DNA from: JAJDUF01 sp965214295
GTDB lineage: Bacteria > Chloroflexota > UBA11872 > UBA12225 > JAJDUF01
Reading direction: 5' to 3'
Assembly: GCA_965214295.1 (NCBI GenBank)
Contig: OZ243944.1
Coordinates: 3,100,001 to 3,164,000, forward strand
DNA length: 64,000 bases
The notes below the pieces were generated by a model. It made no database searches and had not been told where the DNA came from. It saw only the letters and a program-made list of their open reading frames with translations. Numbering within the stretch: position 1 is the stretch's first letter; each line of letters begins with the position of its first letter. A program made the position numbers and the translations under genes. Below, piece after piece: positions 28,284 to 37,154 of the stretch.

Positions 28284-29528
28284 ATGACCGTCATCGAGCG
28301 AGCACAGTACGGCGCTGCGGCCTTTGCTGGGTTGACCGGCAAGCTCCCGACCACCTTCCCGCGCACGATGGGGCCGAATGCGCTGCAGTACCTCCAAGAG
28401 GTAGTCGAGAGCGGCCTCACCTCGGACATGACCGGCCGGTTCGAGCGGCGGTTTGCGGCGGAAATGGGCGTCAAGCACTGCATGGCCACGCCCGGGTGTA
28501 CGCCGGCCCTCTATCTGCTGGCGATGGCTTTGGACTTCGCCCCGGGTGACGAGGTGATCGTCAGTCCGGTGACGGACTACGGGACGATCATGGGCCTGAT
28601 CAAGGAGCACTACATTCCCGTGTTCGCCGACGTCGAGCCGGGCACGGTGAACATCAGCGCCGACACCATTGCACCGCTGATTACCGACCGCACGCGGGCG
28701 ATCCTGGCGGTACACAAGACCGGGATCAGCTGCGATATGGACCCGATCAACGCGCTGGCTGCCCAGCATGATCTGGTCGTCATCGAGGACGTGTGTCAAG
28801 CGGTGTTCGGCGTGTACAAGGGGCGCTTGGCCGGTACGCTGGGCCATGCCGCGGGCTTCTCTTTCGACTCGGAGAAGACCCTGGGATCGGATATCGGGGG
28901 CTGTCTGATCACCAATGACGACACGCTCGCCGAGCGGGCGCGCTTCCTCGGTCATAGCCGCGGGGCGGAGAACAAGCCGGGCTTCGGTCGCATGCACACG
29001 GCCGAGGGCACAGCCCTGCGGATGCCCGCCGGCACCGCAGCCATCACGCTGGCGCAGCTCGACATCATCCGCGAGCAGGTCGTCCACATCGACCACATGG
29101 CACGACTGCTGACCGAGCACTTGGCGGCGATACCGGGGATCACTCCCCTGCCCATTCCCGACTATGTGGACGTGTACTCGGCGTGGATGGTGGGCTTCAG
29201 CATTGATCCGGCGGCCTTCCGCTGCACGGCCGACGAGTTCGGCGAGCAGTGCGCGTCAGCCGGTATCCCTGGCATCGGTACCGCGCGGTACTACCTGATG
29301 CCGGCCGCCTGCACATTCCTCCAAGAGAAGGCGGCGCAGCAGGTGTATCCCTACTCAATGCCCCCGGCCTCGCGCACGTATACGTACAGCAGCGCCACCT
29401 GCCCCAACGCAAGCGCCTACCTGGACAGGTGGCTCCGGTGGAGTACGTTCTGCGAGAAGTATGGGCCGGAGGACTGTGTACTGGCTGCCGCGATTGTCCG
29501 CGAGGTCGCGGATCGGAACCGCGTGTAG
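28284..29528 (+). CDS. DegT/DnrJ/EryC1/StrS-family PLP aminotransferase
   Basis: A 414-residue fold-type I aminotransferase. ATPGCTPALYLLAMALDFAPGDEVIV, the PLP-stacking and aspartate region VVIEDVCQAVFG, and the lysine motif SFDSEKTLGSDIGG (Lys198) are typical. The family makes amino sugars or amino groups on ketones in secondary metabolism and cell-surface glycans. GAGGAGGAGG directly precedes the ATG. It may form a pathway with the flanking deacetylase and histidine decarboxylase genes; no nucleotide-sugar enzyme is adjacent. Confidence 0.88.
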   Translation: MTVIERAQYGAAAFAGLTGKLPTTFPRTMGPNALQYLQEVVESGLTSDMTGRFERRFAAEMGVKHCMATPGCTPALYLLAMALDFAPGDEVIVSPVTDYGTIMGLIKEHYIPVFADVEPGTVNISADTIAPLITDRTRAILAVHKTGISCDMDPINALAAQHDLVVIEDVCQAVFGVYKGRLAGTLGHAAGFSFDSEKTLGSDIGGCLITNDDTLAERARFLGHSRGAENKPGFGRMHTAEGTALRMPAGTAAITLAQLDIIREQVVHIDHMARLLTEHLAAIPGITPLPIPDYVDVYSAWMVGFSIDPAAFRCTADEFGEQCASAGIPGIGTARYYLMPAACTFLQEKAAQQVYPYSMPPASRTYTYSSATCPNASAYLDRWLRWSTFCEKYGPEDCVLAAAIVREVADRNRV

Positions 29529-29550
29529 CGCCGACCGGCCCGCCGGATGC

Positions 29551-29597
29551 TGCCAGGTCTGCACAATCCTCTGGAAATTGGTGGTGCAGACTTGGTA
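29551..29597. repeat. Palindromic element, copy 6, upstream of histidine decarboxylase
   Basis: TGCCAGGTCTGCAC (29551-29564) pairs with GTGCAGACTTGGTA (29584-29597), two mismatches being G-U compatible in RNA. The loop AATC...GGTG matches copy 3. This copy is intergenic, 97 bp before the hdc start. Confidence 0.65.
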
Positions 29598-29693
29598 CGT
29601 CCGTCCGAGCGAGCTTGACCGTCGCGACAGGGGTAGCCGATGAGTATGCTCTACCTCCGCGTCCCCGGCCGGAAACGTTGAGGAGCCTCCGAC

Positions 29694-30851
29694 ATGAGCA
29701 ACATGGGCCAAACGTGTGTGGAAACCAAAGCGCGCCTCGATTCCCTACTGGGCAATATCGAAGTATTGTCGCAGCGCCTTGCCGGTTACCCGTGCAACCT
29801 GAACTTCGACTACTCGGAGCTGCTTCCCTTCTTCCGCTATTGCACCAACAACATCGGCGATCCTTTCGACGACAGCAATTTTCGCCTCAACACCCACGAG
29901 CTAGAGCGTGAAGTCATCAGGCAATTTGCCAATTTGCTGTGCCTGGACCCGGAGCAGGCGTGGGGCTATGTCACCTCCGGCGGGACCGAGGGGAACATGT
30001 ATGGACTGTATATGGGCCGCGAGCTTTTCCCGGAGGGCGTAGTCTACTTTTCACAGGACACGCATTACAGCGTCATCAAGAGCCTGCGCGTGCTGAGGGC
30101 GCGCAACATCATGATCAAGAGCCAGGACAATGGGGAGGTAGACTACCTCGACCTCTACGAGACGATACGCATAAACCGGGACGTGCCGGTCATCTTCATG
30201 GCCAATATCGGCACCACGATGAAGGGTGCGGTGGACAACGTTCGCAAGGTGCGGGATATCCTCGATGATTTGGCGGTGACGAGCTACTACATTCACGGCG
30301 ACGCGGCGTTGAGCGGGATGATTCTGCCGTTCGTGGAGCACCCGCAACCCTATGGATTCGATGCCGGGTTCGATAGCATGTCCATCAGCGGGCACAAGTT
30401 GATCGGCTGCCCGATACCGTGCGGCATTGCCCTGACCAAGCGCGACTACGTAGCGCGCGTCGCACGGTCAATCGAGTACGTGGGCGTGCTCGATACCACC
30501 CTGGCGGGATCGCGCAACGCATTGACGCCGCTGATGCTGTGGTACGCGCTCCGGCAGCACGGGTTGGACGGCTTTCGGGAGATGGTGGCGGAAATGCTGG
30601 TGGTCGCCCAGTATGCGGTCGAGCGCTTCAGTGACCGCGGCGTCCCCGCGTGGCGCAACGAGAACTCGGTCACGGTCGTTTTCCCCAGGCCGGCGCCGGA
30701 GGTGGTCCGTAAGTGGCAGATCGCCCCGTATGAAGACATCGCCCATATCGTGATCATGCCCCACGTGACGCGGGCAATGGTAGACGCGATTGTAGACGAC
30801 TGTGCATGCAGTAACGGCACGCACGAGCAGACCGAGGAGGAGTGCCCATGA
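29694..30851 (+). CDS. hdc: PLP-dependent histidine decarboxylase
   Basis: A 385-residue group II decarboxylase converting histidine to histamine. It is close in length and motifs to enterobacterial Hdc: WGYVTSGGTEGNMYG, YFSQDTHYSV, MANIGTTMKGA, HGDAALSGMILPF, the lysine motif SISGHKLIGCPIPCG (Lys235), and AWRNENSVTVVFP. GAGGAG precedes the ATG. The stop overlaps the ATG of the ACT gene as ATGA, so the two proteins are made together. No histidine/histamine exchanger is in the window, so the purpose of histamine here is open. Confidence 0.9.
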   Translation: MSNMGQTCVETKARLDSLLGNIEVLSQRLAGYPCNLNFDYSELLPFFRYCTNNIGDPFDDSNFRLNTHELEREVIRQFANLLCLDPEQAWGYVTSGGTEGNMYGLYMGRELFPEGVVYFSQDTHYSVIKSLRVLRARNIMIKSQDNGEVDYLDLYETIRINRDVPVIFMANIGTTMKGAVDNVRKVRDILDDLAVTSYYIHGDAALSGMILPFVEHPQPYGFDAGFDSMSISGHKLIGCPIPCGIALTKRDYVARVARSIEYVGVLDTTLAGSRNALTPLMLWYALRQHGLDGFREMVAEMLVVAQYAVERFSDRGVPAWRNENSVTVVFPRPAPEVVRKWQIAPYEDIAHIVIMPHVTRAMVDAIVDDCACSNGTHEQTEEECP

Positions 30852-31240
30852 AGAGAATCATTATCACGGTGAAGAACGAGGTCGGGGTCATTGCCAAGAT
30901 CACCGAGGTCCTGGCCAACGAAGGCATCAACCTGGAGTCGATTGACACCGAGGGCAGGGGGGACAGCGGCCTCGTCATCATTACGACCGAAGAGTGCGAC
31001 CGCGCCTTGCACGCGCTGATGAACGCGGGCTTCCGCGCAGTCACCGACGATGCGCTGATCATCAAGCTGCGGGACGAACCGGGCGCGCTGGCAAAAGTAG
31101 CGGCGCGGTTCAGAGACGCGGCGGTGAACATCCAAAGCCTGCACCTCTTGAACCGCTATGGGGGCTACGCGACGGTGGTCATGACCGCAGATGACCGCGC
31201 CAAAGCCGAGGCGCTGCTCGACAGCGAGACCATCGTCTGA
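30848..31240 (+). CDS. Tandem ACT-domain protein
   Basis: A 130-residue protein of two ACT domains (KRIIITVKNEVGVIAKITEVLANEGINLESI, and LIIKLRDEPGALAKVAARFRDAAVNIQSLH) with no catalytic domain. ACT pairs bind amino acids. The ATG at 30848 overlaps the hdc stop (ATGA) and has GAGGAGGAG before it, so translation is coupled; an earlier GTG at 30842 is less likely. The simplest idea is a histidine sensor or regulatory subunit for the decarboxylase (inference). Confidence 0.87.
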   Translation: MKRIIITVKNEVGVIAKITEVLANEGINLESIDTEGRGDSGLVIITTEECDRALHALMNAGFRAVTDDALIIKLRDEPGALAKVAARFRDAAVNIQSLHLLNRYGGYATVVMTADDRAKAEALLDSETIV

Positions 31241-31417
31241 AGCCCGGCTCGGCCGGAGCGACACCAGGCACCCACGCCGACAAGGGTGGAGTTTCGGCCG
31301 GAGGCGTCTCGCCGCCTCTCTCGCCCCCCGTGCTGGCTGATGCACACGGGGAGAGAGCGTGCCATCCCCGGCCTCTGCGGAGCGGGGAAAGAGCCGGGGG
31401 GACCACTCCTCACCTCC

Positions 31418-32380
31418 TCACCGTTCTTTGTCGAAAGCCATAGCGGCGAGCCGCGCGGCGGCGGTGGCCGGATCGATCCGGCGCGCGGCCACGTCGGCGA
31501 TGAGCCGGTCCCAGATGTCGCTGTCGGCCGCCCGACGGCGCGCGGTCATCAGGAGGTGGTGAGCGAGGGCGCGCAGTATGCGCTCGCCGGCGATGCGTGC
31601 GGCGCGTTGCTTCCAGCCCCCGCTGTCCGCGAGCCAGGTGCGATGTTGGTCGAGGGCCGCTACCAGCTCGGGCACGCCCTGCCCAGTCGTCGCCACGGTC
31701 GCGATAACGGGTGGCTGCCAGCCAGTCTCGCGTGAGCGGCTGCTGCCGTCCTCGATCACCCAGCGCCAGGCGGCGGCCAGCGCGGCAGCACCGTCGCGAT
31801 CCGCTTGGTTGACGACGAGGACATCGGCCAACTCCAAGAGTCCGGCCTTCATCGCCTGCACTTCGTCGCCTTGGCCCGGCGCACCGACCAGCATAGTCGT
31901 CTGCGCCACCCCGACGACCGCTAACGCCTCTTGGCCGACACCGACCGTTTCGATGAGCACGCGATCCATACCGGCCGCAGCGAACACGTCGGCGACCGCG
32001 GCCGTCTGGGTGGCCAGTCCGCCGGGCTGACCGCGACTGGCCATGCTCCGCACGAACACGCCGGGGTCCCCGGCCAGCCGGCTCATCCGCACGCGGTCGC
32101 CGAGGAGTGCTCCGCCAGTGAGCGGGCTAGTCGGATCCACGGCAACGATCCCGACCGTGTGAGCTTGCTGGCGATAGTGACGGGCGAGCTGGGCGACCAG
32201 GGTACTCTTCCCCGCACCGGGCGGCCCGGTCAGGCCAATACGCTGGGCCTTGCCGGCGCGCGGGTAGAGCGCTTGCCAGACGGCGGTGCCGGCGGGATCA
32301 TCGCGCTCCAGCAGCGTCATGGTCCGCGCCAGGGCCGGCCGGTCGCCAGCGAGGACACGCTGGGCGAGGCCATCCATCAT
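31418..32380 (-). CDS. meaB: Methylmalonyl-CoA mutase-associated GTPase MeaB
   Basis: A 320-residue P-loop GTPase that protects and reloads B12 in methylmalonyl-CoA mutase. IGLTGPPGAGKSTLV is the Walker A motif, VAVDPTSPLTGGALLGDRVRM the switch region, VLIETVGVGQ and VVNQADRDGA the further G motifs (NQAD replacing NKAD). It sits with the epimerase and mutase genes on the minus strand, in keeping with a shared job. Confidence 0.92.
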   Translation of the reverse strand: MMDGLAQRVLAGDRPALARTMTLLERDDPAGTAVWQALYPRAGKAQRIGLTGPPGAGKSTLVAQLARHYRQQAHTVGIVAVDPTSPLTGGALLGDRVRMSRLAGDPGVFVRSMASRGQPGGLATQTAAVADVFAAAGMDRVLIETVGVGQEALAVVGVAQTTMLVGAPGQGDEVQAMKAGLLELADVLVVNQADRDGAAALAAAWRWVIEDGSSRSRETGWQPPVIATVATTGQGVPELVAALDQHRTWLADSGGWKQRAARIAGERILRALAHHLLMTARRRAADSDIWDRLIADVAARRIDPATAAARLAAMAFDKER

Positions 32381-32501
32381 CGGCCTATCGTTCAGGCGAT
32401 ATCAATGCGCCGCTACCGGATCGTAGGTGCGAACAGTATTGTTGGCGCTATTGCAAGAACTATGACAGATCACCCGGCACACGTAGTCGGCGGCCGGCTG
32501 G

Positions 32502-32939
32502 CTATCCATCGGTCAGGGCCGCGCGCTCCAAGAGTTCGAGCAAGACGCCGTGGCCCGCGCGCGGATGGACGAACGCGACCCGGCCGCCATGTCCTGGCCG
32601 CGGTGTACGGTCAATCAGCTCGGCGCCAGACGCCGCCAGACGCGCCAGCTCGACTTCGATAGCGGGCACCGCAAAGCAGATATGGTGCAGCCCCTCGCCG
32701 CGGCGCGCCAGGAACCGAGCGAGCGGCCCGCTGCCGTTCAGCGGCTCCAGCAGCTCGAGCTTGGTGCCCGCGCCCGTCAGGAAGCTGACGCGCACCTCCT
32801 GGGCCGGGACCTCGTGGGTCGGGCCAGCGCGGAAGACGCCGGGGAGGAGCGCCGAGTACGTCCGAGTGGCCGCTGTGAGGTCTCGCACCGCAATACCGAT
32901 ATGGTCCAGGACGGCACCGGTGGCTGGCCAAAACTGCAT
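32502..32939 (-). CDS. mce: Methylmalonyl-CoA epimerase
   Basis: A 145-residue vicinal-oxygen-chelate protein. VLDHIGIAVRDL, GTKLELLEPL, GLHHICFAV and HGVLLELLE hold the metal ligands (His, Glu, His, Glu) of methylmalonyl-CoA epimerase, which interconverts the (S) and (R) thioesters for the mutase. Context with MeaB and the mutase supports the specific name over other VOC proteins. Confidence 0.88.
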   Translation of the reverse strand: MQFWPATGAVLDHIGIAVRDLTAATRTYSALLPGVFRAGPTHEVPAQEVRVSFLTGAGTKLELLEPLNGSGPLARFLARRGEGLHHICFAVPAIEVELARLAASGAELIDRTPRPGHGGRVAFVHPRAGHGVLLELLERAALTDG

Positions 32940-32993
32940 GATCTTATCGTATCAGCTGCGGTGCATTTTTGGCCGGCCAGGGCGACGCTGGGC

Positions 32994-33581
32994 CTAACGC
33001 TTCAGGAAATCGCTGCATAGCCGCTCCGCTTCGTCCGGCGGCAGCCGGTAGGCGGCCGCGTTTGCTCGGCGCTGGCGCGTGACCTCGAAGAGGAAGATGG
33101 CAGCAGCCACGGAGACGTTGAGGCTCCGCACCATGCCGCGCATCGGTATCGAGACACGGCGATCAGCCGCCGCCGTGGCCGCTGGCGACAGACCGGCATG
33201 CTCGTTGCCAAACCACAACGCGAGGCGCAGCGCCGTGAAATCGCGGCCCACAAGCTCCTCGTCGGCACCATCCACGACGGCTGCCACGCTCTCGTACCCG
33301 CCTGTCCGGAGCTGTGCGATGCACGCGGCCGTCGAATGGAAGATGTGGCAGCTCACCCACTTGTTCGCGGACGCTGAAGACTGTTTTCCTACCCGTCTCG
33401 GATCGTAGTAGTCTTCCTGCTCGAAGACAAAGTACACGTCCTGCACGCCAACGGCGTCGCAAGTACGTAGCACTGCCTCCGCATTGTGTGGATCGTGGAT
33501 GTCCTCCAGGACGACCACTAGCCCGTGTTGCCTCGCGGCAACAACGCGCTCGATTTTCTCGATGCGCTCTGGCGTAGGCAT
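32994..33581 (-). CDS. trmH: SpoU/TrmH-type RNA 2'-O-methyltransferase
   Basis: A 195-residue SPOUT methyltransferase. VVLEDIHDPHNAEAVLRTCDAVGV (motif 1), LALWFGNEHAGLSP (motif 2) and IPMRGMVRSLNVSVAAAIFLFEV (motif 3) form the knotted AdoMet site. The motifs resemble TrmH, which methylates G18 of tRNA, better than RlmB, as there is no N-terminal extension. Its place among methylmalonyl-CoA genes is probably accidental. Confidence 0.88.
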   Translation of the reverse strand: MPTPERIEKIERVVAARQHGLVVVLEDIHDPHNAEAVLRTCDAVGVQDVYFVFEQEDYYDPRRVGKQSSASANKWVSCHIFHSTAACIAQLRTGGYESVAAVVDGADEELVGRDFTALRLALWFGNEHAGLSPAATAAADRRVSIPMRGMVRSLNVSVAAAIFLFEVTRQRRANAAAYRLPPDEAERLCSDFLKR

Positions 33582-33610
33582 GGAATAGTGGTCAGTGGTC
33601 GTAGGGGAAC

Positions 33611-33945
33611 GATAATGAAAGTTGCTAACTTAATTGGGTAGTGGGGCACCGCCCCCTTCCCCCGCTTCGCAGGGGCAGGGAGCAGGTTTCCTCCCCTGGT
33701 AGCTCAGTCCGGGGGAGGGCCAGGGTGGAGGCCAAAACACTAGGGCGTGTTCGCACTAAGCTGCCAGCTGCTCCTGTTAGCCGGTCATTGCGGGCGCAGC
33801 GCGGAATCTCAAGCGCCCGCTGACCCAAACCGGTGCTCACGACAAGGAGTTGAGACCCTTCACTGCGTTCAGGGTGACATTATGGCGATATGGGAGCGGT
33901 TGTGTGAACACGCCCTACGTTATCAAGTTGGCAACTTTCATTATC
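33611..33945. mobile_element. Inverted-repeat-bounded composite containing a nested MITE
   Basis: Inverted repeats GATAATGAAAGTTGCTAACT (33611-33630, extending to 33634) and its complement at 33922-33945 agree at 22 of 24 positions. The left 125 bp is a repeat with a diverged inverted copy at about 61783-61912. The 177-bp MITE at 33741-33917 almost fills the right half. No transposase is present. Confidence 0.6.
33741..33917. mobile_element. MITE-like element, copy 1 (177 bp)
   Basis: Terminal inverted repeats TAGGGCGTGTTCGCAC and GTGTGAACACGCCCTA bound a 177-bp non-coding element. Its interior matches the element at 43962-44175 nearly base for base. The ends are like those of IS5- or IS4-type elements, but no transposase is in the window, so it would need one supplied elsewhere. 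Confidence 0.75.
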
Positions 33946-34123
33946 GCACCCAAGGAGAGCAGTGTGTCGAGTTGGGCGCGATGAATGACGCCCCTACTTT
34001 TTCTACCTATCCTTGTCAGCTCCACCTCACTCCGCCGGCCTCCAGTTGGATCTTCCTCCGGACGGGCGCAGCATGCTGCGCCCCTACGTGTGGGGAGGAG
34101 GGCGGGAGGTGCGACACGTCCCC
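33946..34123. repeat. Gene-free stretch with GCAGCATGCTGC palindrome
   Basis: GGGCGCAGCATGCTGCGCCC (34064-34083) is a perfect 20-bp palindrome of a family that recurs in intergenic DNA here. Nothing else was recognised. Confidence 0.55.
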
Positions 34124-35770
34124 CTACGGCCGGTGCTCACCGAACACGTCGCGCAGCGCGTCGCACATCTCGCCCAGCGTGGCGCGCGCCCGCGCCCCGG
34201 CCAATAAGGTCTCCACCAGGTTGCCCTCGCCCGCGGCCACCGCGCGGATTTGCTCCAGCGTCGCCGTGACGCGCTGCTGATCGCGCCGGCGACGTAACTC
34301 GGCCAGGCGGTAGCTCTGGCGATCACGGACCGCCGGATCAACGCGCAGCAGCTTGCCCGTTGGCACCGACGCCCCTTCAGGCTGGTCCCCTGGCGCTTCC
34401 GGCGTGTCATCGCGATACTTGTTCACGCCGACAACGGTGCGCTGGCCACGCTCAACGGCCTGCTGCGCGCGATACGCACTCGCCTCAATCGCGCGGGTGT
34501 AGTATCCGCTCCGCACCGCGGCGGTAGCCCCGCCCAGGCGCTCGATCCGGGCCAGCTCGTCACTCGCCCTGGCTCCGAGCTGGTCGGTCAGCGATTCCAC
34601 GAAATACGAACCGGCGAGCGGATCAACGGTTGCAGTGACACCGGTTTCATGGGCCAGCACCTGCTGGGTACGGAGCGCCAGTCGGGCGCTCTCCTCCGTA
34701 GGGAGGGCCAGGGCCTCGTCCCAGGCGTTGCAATGGAGCGACTGCGTGCCGCCGAGCACCGCCGCCAACGCCTGCACCGTGGTACGCACCGTGTTCACCT
34801 GCGGCTGCTGCGCCGTCAGCGAGCTGCCCGCGGTCTGCGTGTGGAAGCGTAACATGGCGGCGCGTGGCTCCTCCGCGCCCAGGCTGGTGCCGGGGCACCC
34901 CGGTATCCCGTCGCGCATGATCGTGGCCCACAGGCGCCGGGCGGCCCGGAACTTGGCAATCTCCTCGAAGAAGTCGCGGTCACAGGAGAAGAAAAACGAT
35001 ACTTGTCGCCCTACGCGGTCGGCGCTCAGGCCGCGCTCCAGCGCCGCGCGCACGTACCCGATGCCGTTCGCTAACGTGAAGGCCAGCTCCTGCACGGCCG
35101 TTGCGCCGGCCTCGCGCAGGTGATACCCACTGATCGAGATGGGGTTCCAGCGCGGCAGGTGGTGGACGCAATACTCGATGATATCGGTGACAAGCCGGAG
35201 GGATGGCTCCGGTGGGTAGATATATGTCCCGCGGGCGATATATTCCTTGAAAATGTCGTTCTGGAGCGTGCCGGCAAGCTCTTCCGGGGCGACTCCCTGC
35301 TCCTCGGCTGCGACGATATAGAAGGCCAAGAGCACGGCGGCGGTGGCGTTGATCGTCATCGAGGTGCTGACCTGATCGAGCGGAATGCCACGGAACAGGT
35401 CGGCCATATCATCGGCACTGGCAATGGAGACACCCACCCGCCCGACCTCGCCGACGGCGAGGGGATGGTCGGGATCGTAGCCCAGCTGGGTCGGCAGATC
35501 GAAGGCCACCGACAGGCCCGTTTGCCCCTGCGCCAGCATGTAGCGATAGCGCCGATTGGATTCGGCCGCATCGGCATAGCCGGCGTACTGGCGCATAGTC
35601 CACAGGCGCCGCCGATACATCGTGGGGTAGATGCCGCGCGTGAAGGGATACGCGCCCGGCTCGCCGAGATGCTCCGCAGCCGGCTCGTCGCCCCAATCGG
35701 ACCGGTGGTACACCGGCGCCACCGGCAGACCGGAGGGCGTGGCTACCTGGTCCCGCTCATCCGCACCCAT
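34124..35770 (-). CDS. Methylmalonyl-CoA mutase large (catalytic) subunit
   Basis: A 548-residue TIM-barrel subunit. FTRGIYPTMYRRRLWTMRQYAGYADAAESN is the CoA-binding start, with FDLPTQLGYD, STSMTINATAAVLLA, ISISGYHLREAGATAVQELAF and CNAWDEALALPTEESARLALRTQQVL all typical. It isomerises succinyl- and methylmalonyl-CoA. It ends before the B12-binding domain, which must be a separate subunit outside this window. ATG 35770 is preferred to the GTG just before it. Confidence 0.92.
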   Translation of the reverse strand: MGADERDQVATPSGLPVAPVYHRSDWGDEPAAEHLGEPGAYPFTRGIYPTMYRRRLWTMRQYAGYADAAESNRRYRYMLAQGQTGLSVAFDLPTQLGYDPDHPLAVGEVGRVGVSIASADDMADLFRGIPLDQVSTSMTINATAAVLLAFYIVAAEEQGVAPEELAGTLQNDIFKEYIARGTYIYPPEPSLRLVTDIIEYCVHHLPRWNPISISGYHLREAGATAVQELAFTLANGIGYVRAALERGLSADRVGRQVSFFFSCDRDFFEEIAKFRAARRLWATIMRDGIPGCPGTSLGAEEPRAAMLRFHTQTAGSSLTAQQPQVNTVRTTVQALAAVLGGTQSLHCNAWDEALALPTEESARLALRTQQVLAHETGVTATVDPLAGSYFVESLTDQLGARASDELARIERLGGATAAVRSGYYTRAIEASAYRAQQAVERGQRTVVGVNKYRDDTPEAPGDQPEGASVPTGKLLRVDPAVRDRQSYRLAELRRRRDQQRVTATLEQIRAVAAGEGNLVETLLAGARARATLGEMCDALRDVFGEHRP

Positions 35771-35773
35771 CAC

Positions 35774-35953
35774 CGCTCACTCCGCTTGCTTGCCAGACCT
35801 CCCCCCACCCCCCTCCCTGAAGGGAAGGGGCGCCTGCACCGCAGAGAGTGGGCGCAACATGTTGCGCCCCTACGGCTCACGCCCGTCTCTGCTGTACCCC
35901 CCCCACTCCACCATGCGGAGAGAGGGTCGGGGGTGAGTCCCTCGTCGGTGGTG
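35774..35953. repeat. Repeat-filled gap
   Basis: It contains CCCCCTCCCTGAAGGGAAGG, the palindrome GGGCGCAACATGTTGCGCCC (35850-35869) and a CACTCCACCATGCGGAGAG hairpin. No gene is seen. Confidence 0.5.
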
Positions 35954-36586
35954 CTACTGGAAGGTGACGCCGGCGATCTTGTCGCCGATTTGGATCGCGC
36001 GCACGACATCCAGGCCCGCGGTGACTTTGCCGATATAGGTGTAGTCGCCGTCGAGGTGGCGGGCATCCTGTCTGAGCACGAAGAACTGACTGTCGTTCGT
36101 GAGGGTCGGATCGGCGCCGCGCGCAAAGCCCACGGCGCCGGCCTCGAATGGCTGATCGCTCGTCTCCGTGGGCATCTTCCCGCCACCCTGGCCGGCGGCC
36201 GGGACGTCGCCTGCGGGCTGATCGGCACCCAGAATATAGTAGTCCTTGCCGCGCTCCCCTTTGGTCGCCGGGTCGCCGCCCTGGATCACCCAGCCCTCCA
36301 CGCGATGGAAGATCGTGCCGGTGAGTGCGCCACAGCGCGCTTTGTCAATGAAGTTCTGGATGGAGTTCGGGGCCGCCGCGCGGTTCAGCTCGAAGGTAAA
36401 CGCGGCGCCGTTGGTCAGCGCGACGGTCGCGGTCGTGACGGTCGCCGGGACCTCGACGCATTCGCCGTCGGTAGCACCCCCGGCACTATCGCCATCGCCA
36501 TTGCACGCGACCAGCGCCACCGCGCTGGCAATAGCGGCCAGCGCATTACGCCGTCCCAGCGCCCCACCCCACTGCCGGATTACCAT
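35954..36586 (-). CDS. Cyclophilin-type peptidyl-prolyl isomerase, lipoprotein
   Basis: A 210-residue exported protein. MVIRQWGGALGRRNALAAIASAVALVAC ends in a lipobox cysteine. The cyclophilin domain includes FIDKARCGALTGTIFHRVEGWVIQGGDP, GAVGFARGADPTLTNDSQFFV and YTYIGKVTAGLDVV, with the catalytic arginine in FHRV. It should assist folding outside the membrane. The ATG at 36586 follows GGGGGAGGGAG; an earlier start lacks that support. Confidence 0.9.
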   Translation of the reverse strand: MVIRQWGGALGRRNALAAIASAVALVACNGDGDSAGGATDGECVEVPATVTTATVALTNGAAFTFELNRAAAPNSIQNFIDKARCGALTGTIFHRVEGWVIQGGDPATKGERGKDYYILGADQPAGDVPAAGQGGGKMPTETSDQPFEAGAVGFARGADPTLTNDSQFFVLRQDARHLDGDYTYIGKVTAGLDVVRAIQIGDKIAGVTFQ

Positions 36587-37154
36587 AACTCCCTCCCCCT
36601 TTGCCGGACTTGACCCGGCCCAGTGTGCCTGCCACGCCACATACTACCGCATAGCGGCCCGTCTTACCTAGGGCGTCTCTGGCCTGGCCCCCACCCTAGC
36701 CTCTGATAAGGGTAGGTTTTTGTCTGCATCAGGATTTTCAGGATGCAAGGATGAGCAGGAGGGGCTGGGACGGGCCTCACCCCCCCGCCCTGACAAGGGT
36801 AGGTTTTTCGTAGAGAGCCGCGGGGGTGGGGCAGACCTCACCCCCCGGCCCCCTCTCCAACATTTGGAGAGGGGGTGGAGGGCCTGGAATAGGCCCTCCG
36901 AATGGCCCTGGATTCCGGCTTGCGCCGGAATGACGGATGAGACAACGGGAATGAGGGGCGCAGCATGCTGCGCCCCTACGGCTTGGCGCGTACCTAACCC
37001 AGTTAGGGTCAGGGGCCGCTCTCAGGGAGAGAGTGAGTGAGGCCGGGTGTCGTCTATCCGGCGCGGTTTGACAGGGCCGCTTGTCCCTGCGTAGGCTCTG
37101 CGAGAGGTGTCAGCGCGTAGTACGCAGGTGGGCCGGCGAGGGAGGCCAACGGCA
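36587..37154. repeat. Repeat-dense gene-free stretch
   Basis: In order: a partial TCAGCATCAGGA-type element (36723-36760); a composite module (36790-36936) of AAGGGTAGGTTTTTCGTAG, the CCCCCTCTCC/GGAGAGGGGG hairpin and a GGATTCCGG/CCGGAATGACGG hairpin; and the palindrome GGGGCGCAGCATGCTGCGCC (from 36955). The same composite returns at 38211 and 63834. No coding region is supported. Confidence 0.65.

Noticed and set aside
33747..34280. Open frame with a near copy at 43968, both encoding LSCQLLL-type peptides
   Set aside because: The likeness comes from the two MITE copies; there is no domain, and the frames run out of the element into unrelated DNA.
36443..36586. Earlier start for the cyclophilin gene
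   Set aside because: The ATG at 36586 has a strong ribosome site and gives a normal lipoprotein signal; a start 18 codons upstream does not.
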